This document shows, one piece after another, positions 1 through 6,111 of a stretch of 11,142 bases of DNA. Each line of letters begins with the position of its first letter. The first letter of the stretch is position 1. This stretch comes from an uncultured Erysipelotrichaceae bacterium (GTDB taxonomy: Bacteria > Bacillota_I > Bacilli_A > Erysipelotrichales > Erysipelotrichaceae), in the NCBI GenBank assembly GCA_902795875.1, contig CADBND010000148.1, forward strand, positions 1 to 11,142, given 5' to 3'. The translations under genes were made by a program, and so were the position numbers. The notes under the pieces are model-generated. The model made no database searches. It was not told the origin of the DNA and saw only the letters and a program-made list of their open reading frames with translations.

Positions 1-2174
1 ATATCGTATGCGGCGCTCCTAACTGTCGGGAAGGGCTGAAAGTCATTGTCGCCAAAGTCGGTGCGAAACTGCCCGGCGGTGAGATCAAAGCCGGTGTGAT
101 ACGCGGTCAGGCCAGCAATGGCATGCTGTGCTCGCTGAAAGAACTTGGCATCGATGAGGATAAACTTCCTGTCAATTCTCCAAGCCACAACGGGATCGAA
201 GAACTCGATGACAGTTTTGAAGTCGGCGAAACGGATATCTTAAAGAAACTGGGATACGATGATACGATCCTTGATGTTTCGATCTATGCGAATCGTCCGG
301 ATTGCCTCTCGATGTATGCGATGGCCTATGAGATGGGTGCGATATTGAATAGAGAAGTAAAACTCCCTGATTTTGATGGTGCTTCTGATATCGGTGAGCA
401 TTCTGATTTCCGACTGACTTCTGTTTCTGAAAACTGCCCGCACTTCCTTGCGAAGGTCGTGAACGACGTTACGATCAAGGAATCCCCGGAATGGATGAAG
501 AGACATCTTCGTGCCAATGGAGTTAAATGCATAAACAATCTTGTGGATATTTCCAACTATGTTATGCTGGAGACGGGACAGCCTTTGCATTTCTATGACC
601 TCAGAAGCAATCCTGCAAAAGAGATCACAGTAAGAGATGACTATGAAGGCACATATACAGCTCTTGACGGGATCGAATATAAGATCGAAAAGGGTGATCT
701 GATGATCACGTCGCAAGGCGAACCGATCGGCATTGCCGGTATCATGGGCGGCGATAATACAAAGATCCTTGATGATACACATTCCTTGATCATTGAAGCG
801 GCATTGTTCGATCATGCGCAGATCAGAAGGACAGCGAACCGTCTTGGTCTGCAGACTGAGGCGGCAGCCCGTTTTGCGAAAGGCCTGGAACCGATGAGCC
901 AGAATAATGCTGTTGACAGAGCGGTACAGCTTCTGATCGAACTGGCAGATGCGAAGGGATTTGAAGAAACGGTAGAATATGGCAAAGCAGATTATCAGCC
1001 GTATTCGATCAGAGAATCGTTAAGCCATCTGAATGCCCTCATTGGCAAGGAATATACGATGGAAGAGGCGACAGATGTCATGCGTCGTCTGGGCTTCTCA
1101 TATCACGTGGAAGGGGAGGATTTCATTACCGATATCCCGTCCCGTCGTGCAAGCGATCTGAAGATCCGTGAAGACATCGATGAAGAGATCGTTCGTCTGA
1201 CCGATTTTGATGACCTTGTTTCGACCCTTCCGCAGATGCCGCAGACCGTAGGAAAACTTACACCGATCCAGCAGATCCGCAGAGTGATCCGCGATATCCT
1301 GATCCATCATGGACTTTACGATACAGTCAACTACACGCTTGTTAATGAAAAATACGTCGAAGAATCATTGCTTCCTAATGGAAAAGCTGTTGCGATGATC
1401 TCGCCGCTTTCTGATGCACGGAAATATATCCGTACTTCTTTGATGAATTCTCTTCTGGAGACTCTTTCCTACAATCTTGATCATTCCAATTCCGATATCG
1501 GTCTCTTCGAGATCTCCAAGATCTATACGGATAAGGGTGAAGAGGAACGTCTTGGTATCGTCATGGAAGGAAATCTGATCGAAGATAAGATCAAGCATCT
1601 GACACTCAAGACAGATTTCTATGTTCTGAAAGGTCTTCTCGTGCAGATCTTATCGAGTCTGGGCTTTGAGATGGGCAGGGTCTCTATCAAAGAAAACGAT
1701 CTTGATACGAAACATTTCCATCCATACCAGTCGGCAGTATTGATGATGGATGGCAAAGTTCTGGCAATATTCGGCAAACTGCATCCTGCTTATACCAAGT
1801 CTTTGAAGATGGATGATGTCTTCTATGGCGAAATGATGCTGGATGTATTGGCGAATGCCCACCCTGCAAAGACGAAGGCTCCTGTCTTGAGCAAGTATCC
1901 TTCCGTTTCAAGAGACATCTCTCTCAACGTCAAGGAAGAAGTGAAGGCAGCAGAGCTGATCACAGCGATCAAAAAGACCGGTGGCAAACTGGTGAAGAAA
2001 GTCGAAGTATTCGATGTGTACCAGGGTGAACATATTGAGAAGGGAAGAAAATCTGTCTCCCTGTCGATCGTATATGAGGATCCTGAAAAGACTTTGAAGA
2101 CGGAAGATGTGAATTCCGTCCATGAAAAGGTAATGGAGGATCTGCTCGGGAAGTTTGAAGCTACACAGCGTTGA
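1..2174 (+). CDS. pheT: Phenylalanyl-tRNA synthetase beta subunit, 5'-truncated by the window edge
   Basis: Charges tRNA-Phe with phenylalanine as the beta chain of the alpha2-beta2 synthetase in the cytoplasm. The reading frame is already open at base 3 and reads IVCGAPNCREG, the hallmark of the PheT EMAP/OB-type tRNA-binding domain, so the real start lies upstream and the first in-window start codon (GTG at 96) is only internal. About 723 codons are visible against roughly 800 in typical bacterial PheT, so some 75-85 N-terminal residues are missing. Order seen: the rest of the tRNA-binding domain, a B3/B4 editing region (NNLVDISNYVMLETGQPLHF, then GIAGIMGG), B5, the catalytic-core-like region, and a C-terminal FDX-ACB anticodon-binding domain beginning near LSKYPSVSRDISL. 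It ends in TGA. pheS is expected just upstream, outside the window. The kinase gene follows after 24 bases with no terminator, so cotranscription is likely. Confidence 0.97.
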   Translation, partial: IVCGAPNCREGLKVIVAKVGAKLPGGEIKAGVIRGQASNGMLCSLKELGIDEDKLPVNSPSHNGIEELDDSFEVGETDILKKLGYDDTILDVSIYANRPDCLSMYAMAYEMGAILNREVKLPDFDGASDIGEHSDFRLTSVSENCPHFLAKVVNDVTIKESPEWMKRHLRANGVKCINNLVDISNYVMLETGQPLHFYDLRSNPAKEITVRDDYEGTYTALDGIEYKIEKGDLMITSQGEPIGIAGIMGGDNTKILDDTHSLIIEAALFDHAQIRRTANRLGLQTEAAARFAKGLEPMSQNNAVDRAVQLLIELADAKGFEETVEYGKADYQPYSIRESLSHLNALIGKEYTMEEATDVMRRLGFSYHVEGEDFITDIPSRRASDLKIREDIDEEIVRLTDFDDLVSTLPQMPQTVGKLTPIQQIRRVIRDILIHHGLYDTVNYTLVNEKYVEESLLPNGKAVAMISPLSDARKYIRTSLMNSLLETLSYNLDHSNSDIGLFEISKIYTDKGEEERLGIVMEGNLIEDKIKHLTLKTDFYVLKGLLVQILSSLGFEMGRVSIKENDLDTKHFHPYQSAVLMMDGKVLAIFGKLHPAYTKSLKMDDVFYGEMMLDVLANAHPAKTKAPVLSKYPSVSRDISLNVKEEVKAAELITAIKKTGGKLVKKVEVFDVYQGEHIEKGRKSVSLSIVYEDPEKTLKTEDVNSVHEKVMEDLLGKFEATQR

Positions 2175-2198
2175 TGCGCGAAAGGAGTGCAATCATTC

Positions 2199-3083
2199 AT
2201 GATCTATACCTGTACGACCAATCCCTCGCTTGACTATTACATCACGATCCCGGAAGTAAAGCTCGGTTCCAATAATCGCAGCGATATGGAACTCTACGAT
2301 GCAGGCGGTAAAGGCGTAAACGTCTCCATCGTTTTGAACAATTTTCATATCCCTTCGGTCTGTATCGGATTTTTGGGCGGTTTTACCAAAGATTTCTATC
2401 TGAGTTTCCTGGCGAATTATCCGAATATCCAGCCTCTGTTTACGACGATCGCCGATAACACGAGGATCAACATCAAGATCATGGATAATACGTTAGAGAC
2501 CAGTATCAATGCGAAAGGACCGCGCATTGCCGATATGGAATTCGCCCGCTTCCGCAATCGTCTCAACAGTATCTATACGGATGATATCTTCGTCCTCTCC
2601 GGCAACATCGAAGCCGAGATCAAAGACAGGATGATTGATCTTGTCCAGGAATTGAGTGCTGATGGCGTCAAGGTGTTCCTGGATACGGATAAGGATGTTC
2701 TGGACAGATGCAGAAACATGAAGCTTTTTGGCATCAAACTCAACGATTCGAATGTTAATGGCGATGTGAAGGAAGTGGCTGCTGAATATCTTGAAGGCGG
2801 TGTAGAAAACGTTCTGTATTCCGCTCCGCACAAGCCCTCGTTTGTTTTCACGAAGAATGCAGCACTGGAATGCGACAATCTCAAGGATTCGCTGGTCAAC
2901 GTCACCGGATCTGCCGATTCGATGGTTGCCGGTTTCCTGTATGCCTATATTCGCGGTGCGGATACGAAAGAGTGTTTCAAATATGCCAATGCGGCATCCC
3001 TTGCGACATGTCTGAGCAATGATCTGGGTTCAAAAGAAAAGATCGAAGAACTTTTCGGCAAGATCGAGGTAAAAGAGATCTGA
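2199..3083 (+). CDS. PfkB-family sugar/sugar-phosphate kinase (1-phosphofructokinase / tagatose-6-phosphate kinase-like), divergent
   Basis: 294 residues; probably an ATP-dependent cytoplasmic kinase of the FruK/LacC branch of the PfkB (ribokinase) family. The start is taken as ATG 2199 rather than the in-frame GTG at 2187, because AAAGGAG at 2181-2187 is a good ribosome binding site for the ATG and MIYTCTTNPSLDYYI is a typical family N-terminus. The first signature is present (GGKGVNVS, residues 36-43). The second signature, normally GAGDS, reads GSADS (residues 237-241): the catalytic Asp240 is kept but the anion-hole glycines are changed. The usual KPN motif reads KLND, and the SLGxxG nucleotide-loop motif is not recognisable (YSAPHKP instead). 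These changes leave the substrate open and even raise the possibility of weak activity. It follows pheT closely and overlaps the lipoprotein gene by one base (TGATG), implying translational coupling. Confidence 0.8.
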   Translation: MIYTCTTNPSLDYYITIPEVKLGSNNRSDMELYDAGGKGVNVSIVLNNFHIPSVCIGFLGGFTKDFYLSFLANYPNIQPLFTTIADNTRINIKIMDNTLETSINAKGPRIADMEFARFRNRLNSIYTDDIFVLSGNIEAEIKDRMIDLVQELSADGVKVFLDTDKDVLDRCRNMKLFGIKLNDSNVNGDVKEVAAEYLEGGVENVLYSAPHKPSFVFTKNAALECDNLKDSLVNVTGSADSMVAGFLYAYIRGADTKECFKYANAASLATCLSNDLGSKEKIEELFGKIEVKEI

Positions 3084-3655
3084 TGAAGAAGATTTTTGCG
3101 GTATTGCTTTGTCTTTTCCTTCTTTGTGCTTGCGGCAAGGATGGAAAAAAAGAGGAGACTGAACCGCAATATACCTATGAGATCGTTTCTTCCCGGGTGG
3201 ATATGTCTTCCTATGAAGGTGTATCTTCGACAGATCACAATTTCCGCCTGATCTCTGTCAAAGAACTGTTCAACGTCATCGACAACAGATCTTCCGGTGT
3301 ATTCTTTTTCGGCCGTTTTAATTGCAAGTGCTGTCAGGATGTCTGCAGATATCTCAATGAGGTCGCAAAAGAACTGGGCGTTACGGTCTATTATATCGAT
3401 GCCTATAACGAAGAGGATGATCTTATTGAAGATGAACAATTGCAGGACAAGATGAAGGAATATCTTTATGAGATCCTCGGTGAAGGGGAAGATGGAGAAA
3501 AAACGCTTCTGACTCCGCATGTGTTCTCGATCGTCAACGGAGAGTTCTACGGTTCACAGATCTGCTTTGATGACTACTCGATCGATTCCGATGAACAGAT
3601 CGAAAAGTTCAAGGATTCCTACCGCAATATCATGAAGCCGTTCGTCACTGAATGA
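3083..3655 (+). CDS. Thioredoxin-fold lipoprotein with CxxC motif
   Basis: 190-residue predicted lipoprotein anchored on the outer face of the membrane. The N-terminus MKK plus a hydrophobic stretch ends in a lipobox-like LCAC, giving lipidation at Cys17, followed by a charged linker (residues 18-30). From about residue 58 it resembles a thioredoxin fold: a beta strand VFFFGRFN runs into CKCC (Cys81, Cys83, Cys84) with a further Cys88, then a helix, the strand VTVYYIDAY, and a TP pair (Thr144-Pro145) placed where thioredoxins have their cis-proline. A redox or disulfide role outside the cell is inferred; similarity to bacteriocin-transport-accessory-type thioredoxin-like proteins is possible but not established. 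Its ATG overlaps the stop of the kinase gene, and a GAGG at 3065-3068 is the only upstream ribosome-binding-like sequence. Its last codons form the left arm of the terminator. Confidence 0.72.
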   Translation: MKKIFAVLLCLFLLCACGKDGKKEETEPQYTYEIVSSRVDMSSYEGVSSTDHNFRLISVKELFNVIDNRSSGVFFFGRFNCKCCQDVCRYLNEVAKELGVTVYYIDAYNEEDDLIEDEQLQDKMKEYLYEILGEGEDGEKTLLTPHVFSIVNGEFYGSQICFDDYSIDSDEQIEKFKDSYRNIMKPFVTE

Positions 3656-3668
3656 ACGGCTTTTATTA
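3635..3668 (+). terminator. Intrinsic terminator overlapping the end of the lipoprotein gene
   Basis: A perfect 9-bp stem, AAGCCGTTC (3635-3643) with GAACGGCTT (3654-3662), has a 10-base loop and continues into TTTATTAT. The left arm is coding sequence and the TGA stop (3653-3655) runs into the right arm, so a ribosome finishing the gene would cover the hairpin. It likely ends the pheT-kinase-lipoprotein unit. Confidence 0.85.
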
Positions 3669-3718
3669 TCATATTTATCGGGTTTAAGTCAAGACTGGTA
3701 AAGATACGAATTTGTGAA

Positions 3719-3724
3719 TATAAT
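3719..3724 (+). promoter_or_regulatory. Candidate -10 element (TATAAT) for the 3.7-kb RNA region
   Basis: A consensus TATAAT sits 55 bases after the terminator and predicts a transcript start near 3731. No convincing -35 is seen at 16-18 bases (CTGGTA or TGGTAA are poor). Its only possible products are the structured region 3729-3922 or a long leader to yneF. Confidence 0.4.
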
Positions 3725-3728
3725 GAAA

Positions 3729-3922
3729 TTACCTAATGGGATACAATGAAATTCCTACACTATATTTACGGACTATCGGGATCAGCTGCTGGTGTTGAAG
3801 ACCTGAAAAAGGGATCCTGAAGGCAGCTGTAGATGGCCCACCTTTTGAGAAGAGGGAAATTTCTCACCCATTAGGGCTGTATTAGACAAACCATTCTGTT
3901 TAATATAGAATTTATTAGGTAA
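3729..3922 (+). ncRNA. Probable structured RNA of unknown class (6S-like RNA or long leader of yneF)
   Basis: This 194-base stretch has no credible ORF but contains nested pairing. The outer helix TTACCTAAT (3729-3737) pairs perfectly with ATTAGGTAA (3914-3922) and can be extended by G-U pairs. The next helix is CTATATT (3760-3766) with AATATAG (3902-3908). One inner hairpin is CAGCTGC (3783-3789) with GCAGCTG (3823-3829). Another is ATGGCCC (3833-3839) with GGGCTGT (3874-3880), capped by TGAGAA (3846-3851) with TTCTCA (3861-3866). A long closing stem around an open middle, a -10 element just before the 5' end and a length near 190 bases are reminiscent of 6S RNA, but I cannot recognise a family-defining sequence. 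It could equally be a cis-regulatory leader, since its 3' helix ends at the yneF ribosome binding site. Boundaries are approximate. Confidence 0.45.
3883..3911 (+). promoter_or_regulatory. Promoter of yneF
   Basis: TAGACA (3883-3888) and TAGAAT (3906-3911) each match the sigma-A consensus at five of six positions and are 17 bases apart. The predicted start near 3918 leaves a short leader that includes AAGGA at 3921-3925. yneF can therefore be transcribed independently of the RNA encoded just upstream, whose 3' part this promoter overlaps. Confidence 0.6.
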
Positions 3923-3936
3923 GGACGGTGATAAAT

Positions 3937-4146
3937 ATGGATTTCTGGATGTCGATTCTGTATTTTGTGATCGGTGGTATCGTGGGAGCTGCGATCTCTT
4001 TCTTCGTAACGAAAAAGAATTTTGAAAAACAGCTTAAAGAAAACCCGCCTATCAATGAAAAGATGATCCGTGCGATGTATGCCCAGATGGGAAGAAAACC
4101 TTCCGAGGCACAGATCCGTGCGATCATGAAATCGATGGGTCAATGA
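3937..4146 (+). CDS. yneF: UPF0154 family small membrane protein (YneF)
   Basis: 69-residue single-pass membrane protein of the UPF0154/YneF family, widespread in Firmicutes and Mollicutes and of unknown function. One transmembrane helix (about residues 3-25, GGIVGAAISFFV) is followed by the family-typical cytoplasmic tail containing NPPINEKMIRAMYAQMGRKP and a C-terminal MKSMGQ. The start is ATG 3937, 11 bases after AAGGA (3921-3925). The in-frame GTG at 3928 overlaps the ribosome binding region and is rejected. The full family length and pattern are present and nothing is missing. It is probably a monocistronic gene between its own promoter and the hairpin terminator immediately downstream, and it is convergent with the minus-strand membrane protein. 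Confidence 0.93.
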   Translation: MDFWMSILYFVIGGIVGAAISFFVTKKNFEKQLKENPPINEKMIRAMYAQMGRKPSEAQIRAIMKSMGQ

Positions 4147-4150
4147 ACAG

Positions 4151-4175
4151 GATCTTCAAAATGAAGATCTTTTTT
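4151..4175 (+). terminator. Intrinsic terminator of yneF
   Basis: GATCTTCA (4151-4158) pairs with TGAAGATC (4162-4169) over a minimal AAA loop and is followed at once by six T residues. It lies four bases after the yneF stop. On the opposite strand the hairpin follows the end of the convergent gene but is not followed by a T run, so it is a convincing terminator only for the plus strand. Confidence 0.88.
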
Positions 4176-4710
4176 ATTGTCTTTCTTTGATTTTTCTGAG
4201 TACGAAAAGATGAAGGACACCGTATGCCAGAGCGATGAGGGCAATGATGACCATCAGTATGAAATTGAAGCCTTCATAATGATTGAGATAGGCGTTCAGC
4301 ATGATGAAAGCGGCCAGAAGCGGGCAACAGATGATCACAGTCCAACAGGCTTTCGCATCCATATTTGCAGCCTGTCTTTCAATAAAAGATTCCCGATGGG
4401 GTTTCTTGAAATCATCGATGAAGCTCGCTTTTTTTATGAAATTGCGATAGAAAAGAAAGATCTGCACTCCGAGAAACAGTATAGTCAGAACGATGGACAA
4501 CAGGAGTTTTTTTGAAAGGATATAGGAGACCAGGAATACCAGCATTGCGATAAGATAGCTCTGAATGTAGCTGGTATAGTGGGAAATGTTGTTTTCGTTT
4601 ATGATATAAGCTTTCTTCGAAAAGAAAGGAGAATAGAGGGTCTTTTTCCCTTCATGATAGATAGACATGCCATACAGGTAGTCAAGATCAGTTCGTTTGT
4701 TTTTAGCCAT
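4174..4710 (-). CDS. Predicted four-helix membrane protein of unknown function
   Basis: 178 residues if read from MAKNKRT at 4710 on the minus strand. The frame is open further upstream (to 4809), but that would run through the divergent promoter region and into the EIIA coding sequence, so the shorter form is preferred. A charged N-terminal region (residues 1-45) precedes two adjacent transmembrane segments (about 47-65 and 67-88), a basic cytoplasmic loop (YRNFIKKASFIDDFKKPHRE), and two more segments (about 121-141 and 148-170) before a short basic tail, LRKIKERQ. I recognise no family. There is no Shine-Dalgarno sequence before the ATG; a TATAAT lies six bases upstream, so the message may be leaderless. 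It sits alone between yneF (convergent) and the PTS cluster (divergent). Confidence 0.72.
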   Translation of the reverse strand: MAKNKRTDLDYLYGMSIYHEGKKTLYSPFFSKKAYIINENNISHYTSYIQSYLIAMLVFLVSYILSKKLLLSIVLTILFLGVQIFLFYRNFIKKASFIDDFKKPHRESFIERQAANMDAKACWTVIICCPLLAAFIMLNAYLNHYEGFNFILMVIIALIALAYGVLHLFVLRKIKERQ

Positions 4711-4724
4711 ATAATCATTATAAT
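4697..4724 (+). promoter_or_regulatory. Promoter of the EIIA-aldolase-isomerase genes
   Basis: TTGTTT (4697-4702) and TATAAT (4719-4724) are 16 bases apart on the plus strand, predicting a start near 4731 and a 48-base leader containing AAAGGGG (4762-4768). The -10 is embedded in the palindrome ATTATAAT shared with the divergent gene. A second TATAAT at 4740 has no suitable -35. The leader also holds ATTGATCAAT (4771-4780), a perfect 10-base palindrome overlapping the EIIA start codon. Confidence 0.55.
4717..4722 (-). promoter_or_regulatory. Divergent -10 element for the minus-strand membrane protein
   Basis: Read on the minus strand these bases are TATAAT, six bases before the ATG at 4710. 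Transcription would start at about the A of that ATG. No good -35 match is visible. The element overlaps four bases of the plus-strand -10. Confidence 0.4.
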
Positions 4725-4778
4725 ACGTGGAAAAAATAATATAATAAAAGAAAGAATATCGAAAGGGGAAATTGATCA

Positions 4779-5249
4779 ATGTCTGATTTGTTTGATGCCA
4801 AGATCGCATTGTTTCATAAGCATGCGAAGGACAAAGAAGAGGCTTTGGGTATTTTAGCAGATGAATTCATGAAAAGCGGTGTTGCGAAAGACACTTTCCT
4901 CGATGGGATCATCACCAGAGAGAAGACGTTTGCGACCGGCCTTTCACTAAACAACATGTGCGTTGCCATACCTCATACCGATCCGGAACACGTCAATAGG
5001 ACACAGATCGGCTTTATGAGCCTTGAAGAGCCTGTTGAATTCATCGAAATGGGAACCGAAGATAAACAGATCCCGGTTACCATGATGTTCATGCTGGCGC
5101 TGAAGGAAGCACATCAGCAGTTGGACATGCTGATGAAACTGATGGATGTTTTCCAAAATGATGAACTGATGGAAAAGTTCAAAGCAGTAGATAATTTCGA
5201 AGATTACTATAAGCTTATCGAAGAAGCCGGACTGAATTTGGAGGGTTAG
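4779..5249 (+). CDS. gatA: PTS sugar transporter EIIA subunit, galactitol/fructose type
   Basis: 156 residues; a cytoplasmic PTS_EIIA_2-domain protein that accepts phosphate from HPr and passes it to EIIB. The phosphorylated histidine is His66 in AIPHTDPEHV, the usual context in GatA-like proteins, preceded by the family-typical FLDGIITREKTFATGL. Length matches stand-alone EIIA of the galactitol group. The start is ATG 4779, with AAAGGGG 10 bases upstream. It is the first gene of the PTS cluster; the aldolase gene follows after three bases, with its GGAGG binding site inside the last EIIA codons. EIIB and EIIC lie further on, after the aldolase and isomerase genes, which is unusual compared with contiguous gatABC. 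Galactitol specificity is only family-level; related polyols or sugars are possible. Confidence 0.9.
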   Translation: MSDLFDAKIALFHKHAKDKEEALGILADEFMKSGVAKDTFLDGIITREKTFATGLSLNNMCVAIPHTDPEHVNRTQIGFMSLEEPVEFIEMGTEDKQIPVTMMFMLALKEAHQQLDMLMKLMDVFQNDELMEKFKAVDNFEDYYKLIEEAGLNLEG

Positions 5250-5252
5250 AAA

Positions 5253-6098
5253 ATGCTGGTTACGACGAAAGAAATGTTTCAAAGATCCAGAGAAGGCGGA
5301 TATGCGATCGTTGCTCCTGACTTCTGGGATTCCAATTCCTGCAGAACTTATGTAGAGACTGCCGAAGAACTCGGTGTTCCTGTCATCCTGTCATTTGCGC
5401 AAGCGCATGACGACATGCTCTCTGTGGAAGAAGCCTATATGCTTGCTAAGTATTACGGTGAAAAAGCTTCTGTACCAGTTGCGATCCATCTGGATCATGG
5501 ACTCGATGTTGAAACGGTAAAGAAGGCTGTAGACATCGGCTATACATCCGTAATGATCGACGCATCTGCACAGCCGTATGAAGTCAATGTCGCCAGAACG
5601 AAGGAAGTCTGTGAATATGCACATGCGCACGGTGTCGTTGTGGAAGCGGAACTCGGACATGTTGGTTCCGGCGATGTCATTACTTCCGAAAATAAGGAAG
5701 CACTGCATGACGATCACAGCATCTATACAGATGTTGAAATGGCAAAGCAATTCGTGAAAGAGACGGGTGTTGACTCTCTTGCTGTATCAATCGGTACCTC
5801 ACATGGTCTTTACAAGGGGACTCCGGTCATCGATTTTGACAGACTTCATGAATTACGGGCAGCACTTTCTGTACCTCTCGTATTGCATGGCGGCTCCGGC
5901 TCCGGTGATGATAACCTGGAAAGATGTGCTACTGAAGGTATTTCCAAGATCAACGTATTCACTGATTTCACTGTTGCAGCGATCAATGCGACAAAAGGGG
6001 AAGACTATATCAACTGGTATAAGCTGATCAAGGATGCCAATGCTGCTATTAAAGAAAAACTGAAATTCTATTACGGATTATTCCATACCGGAAAATAA
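5253..6098 (+). CDS. Class II ketose-1,6-bisphosphate aldolase (fructose/tagatose bisphosphate type)
   Basis: 281 residues; a cytoplasmic zinc-dependent aldolase that cleaves a ketose 1,6-bisphosphate to dihydroxyacetone phosphate and glyceraldehyde 3-phosphate. Active-site motifs are present: HLDHG (residues 79-83, catalytic Asp81 and zinc ligand His82), VEAELGHVG (130-138), GTSHGLYKG with zinc ligand His184, LHGGSGSG with His212, and KINVFTD (232-238) for phosphate binding. The N-terminal segment reads APDFWDSNSC where most family members have AFNxxN, and SFAQAHDD replaces the usual S-x-G region, so it is a divergent member whose substrate (fructose, tagatose or another ketose bisphosphate) cannot be fixed by eye. 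It is translated from ATG 5253 with GGAGG at 5240-5244, three bases after the EIIA stop. The isomerase-like gene follows after 13 bases. Confidence 0.9.
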   Translation: MLVTTKEMFQRSREGGYAIVAPDFWDSNSCRTYVETAEELGVPVILSFAQAHDDMLSVEEAYMLAKYYGEKASVPVAIHLDHGLDVETVKKAVDIGYTSVMIDASAQPYEVNVARTKEVCEYAHAHGVVVEAELGHVGSGDVITSENKEALHDDHSIYTDVEMAKQFVKETGVDSLAVSIGTSHGLYKGTPVIDFDRLHELRAALSVPLVLHGGSGSGDDNLERCATEGISKINVFTDFTVAAINATKGEDYINWYKLIKDANAAIKEKLKFYYGLFHTGK

Positions 6099-6111
6099 TA
6101 AGGGGATCAAG

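Noticed and set aside
240..815. 191-codon minus-strand frame opposite pheT
   Set aside because: It is the complement of conserved PheT editing-domain sequence, with no family pattern and no start signal.
2187..2198. GTG at 2187 as start of the PfkB-family kinase
   Set aside because: The GTG overlaps the AAAGGAG ribosome binding site that correctly serves ATG 2199.
3775..3845. SRP (4.5S-type) RNA in the yneF-upstream gap
   Set aside because: The GCTGC...GGCAGC hairpin looks superficially similar, but the conserved helix-8 core with its GGAA-type tetraloop and flanking AGCAGC is absent.
4177..4515. 112-codon plus-strand frame opposite the four-helix membrane protein
   Set aside because: It has no domain-like pattern, starts inside the yneF terminator T tract, and the opposite frame has clear transmembrane periodicity.
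4711..4809. N-terminal extension of the minus-strand membrane protein to 4809
   Set aside because: It would read through both divergent promoter elements and overlap the EIIA start, and the added residues do not resemble a protein N-terminus.
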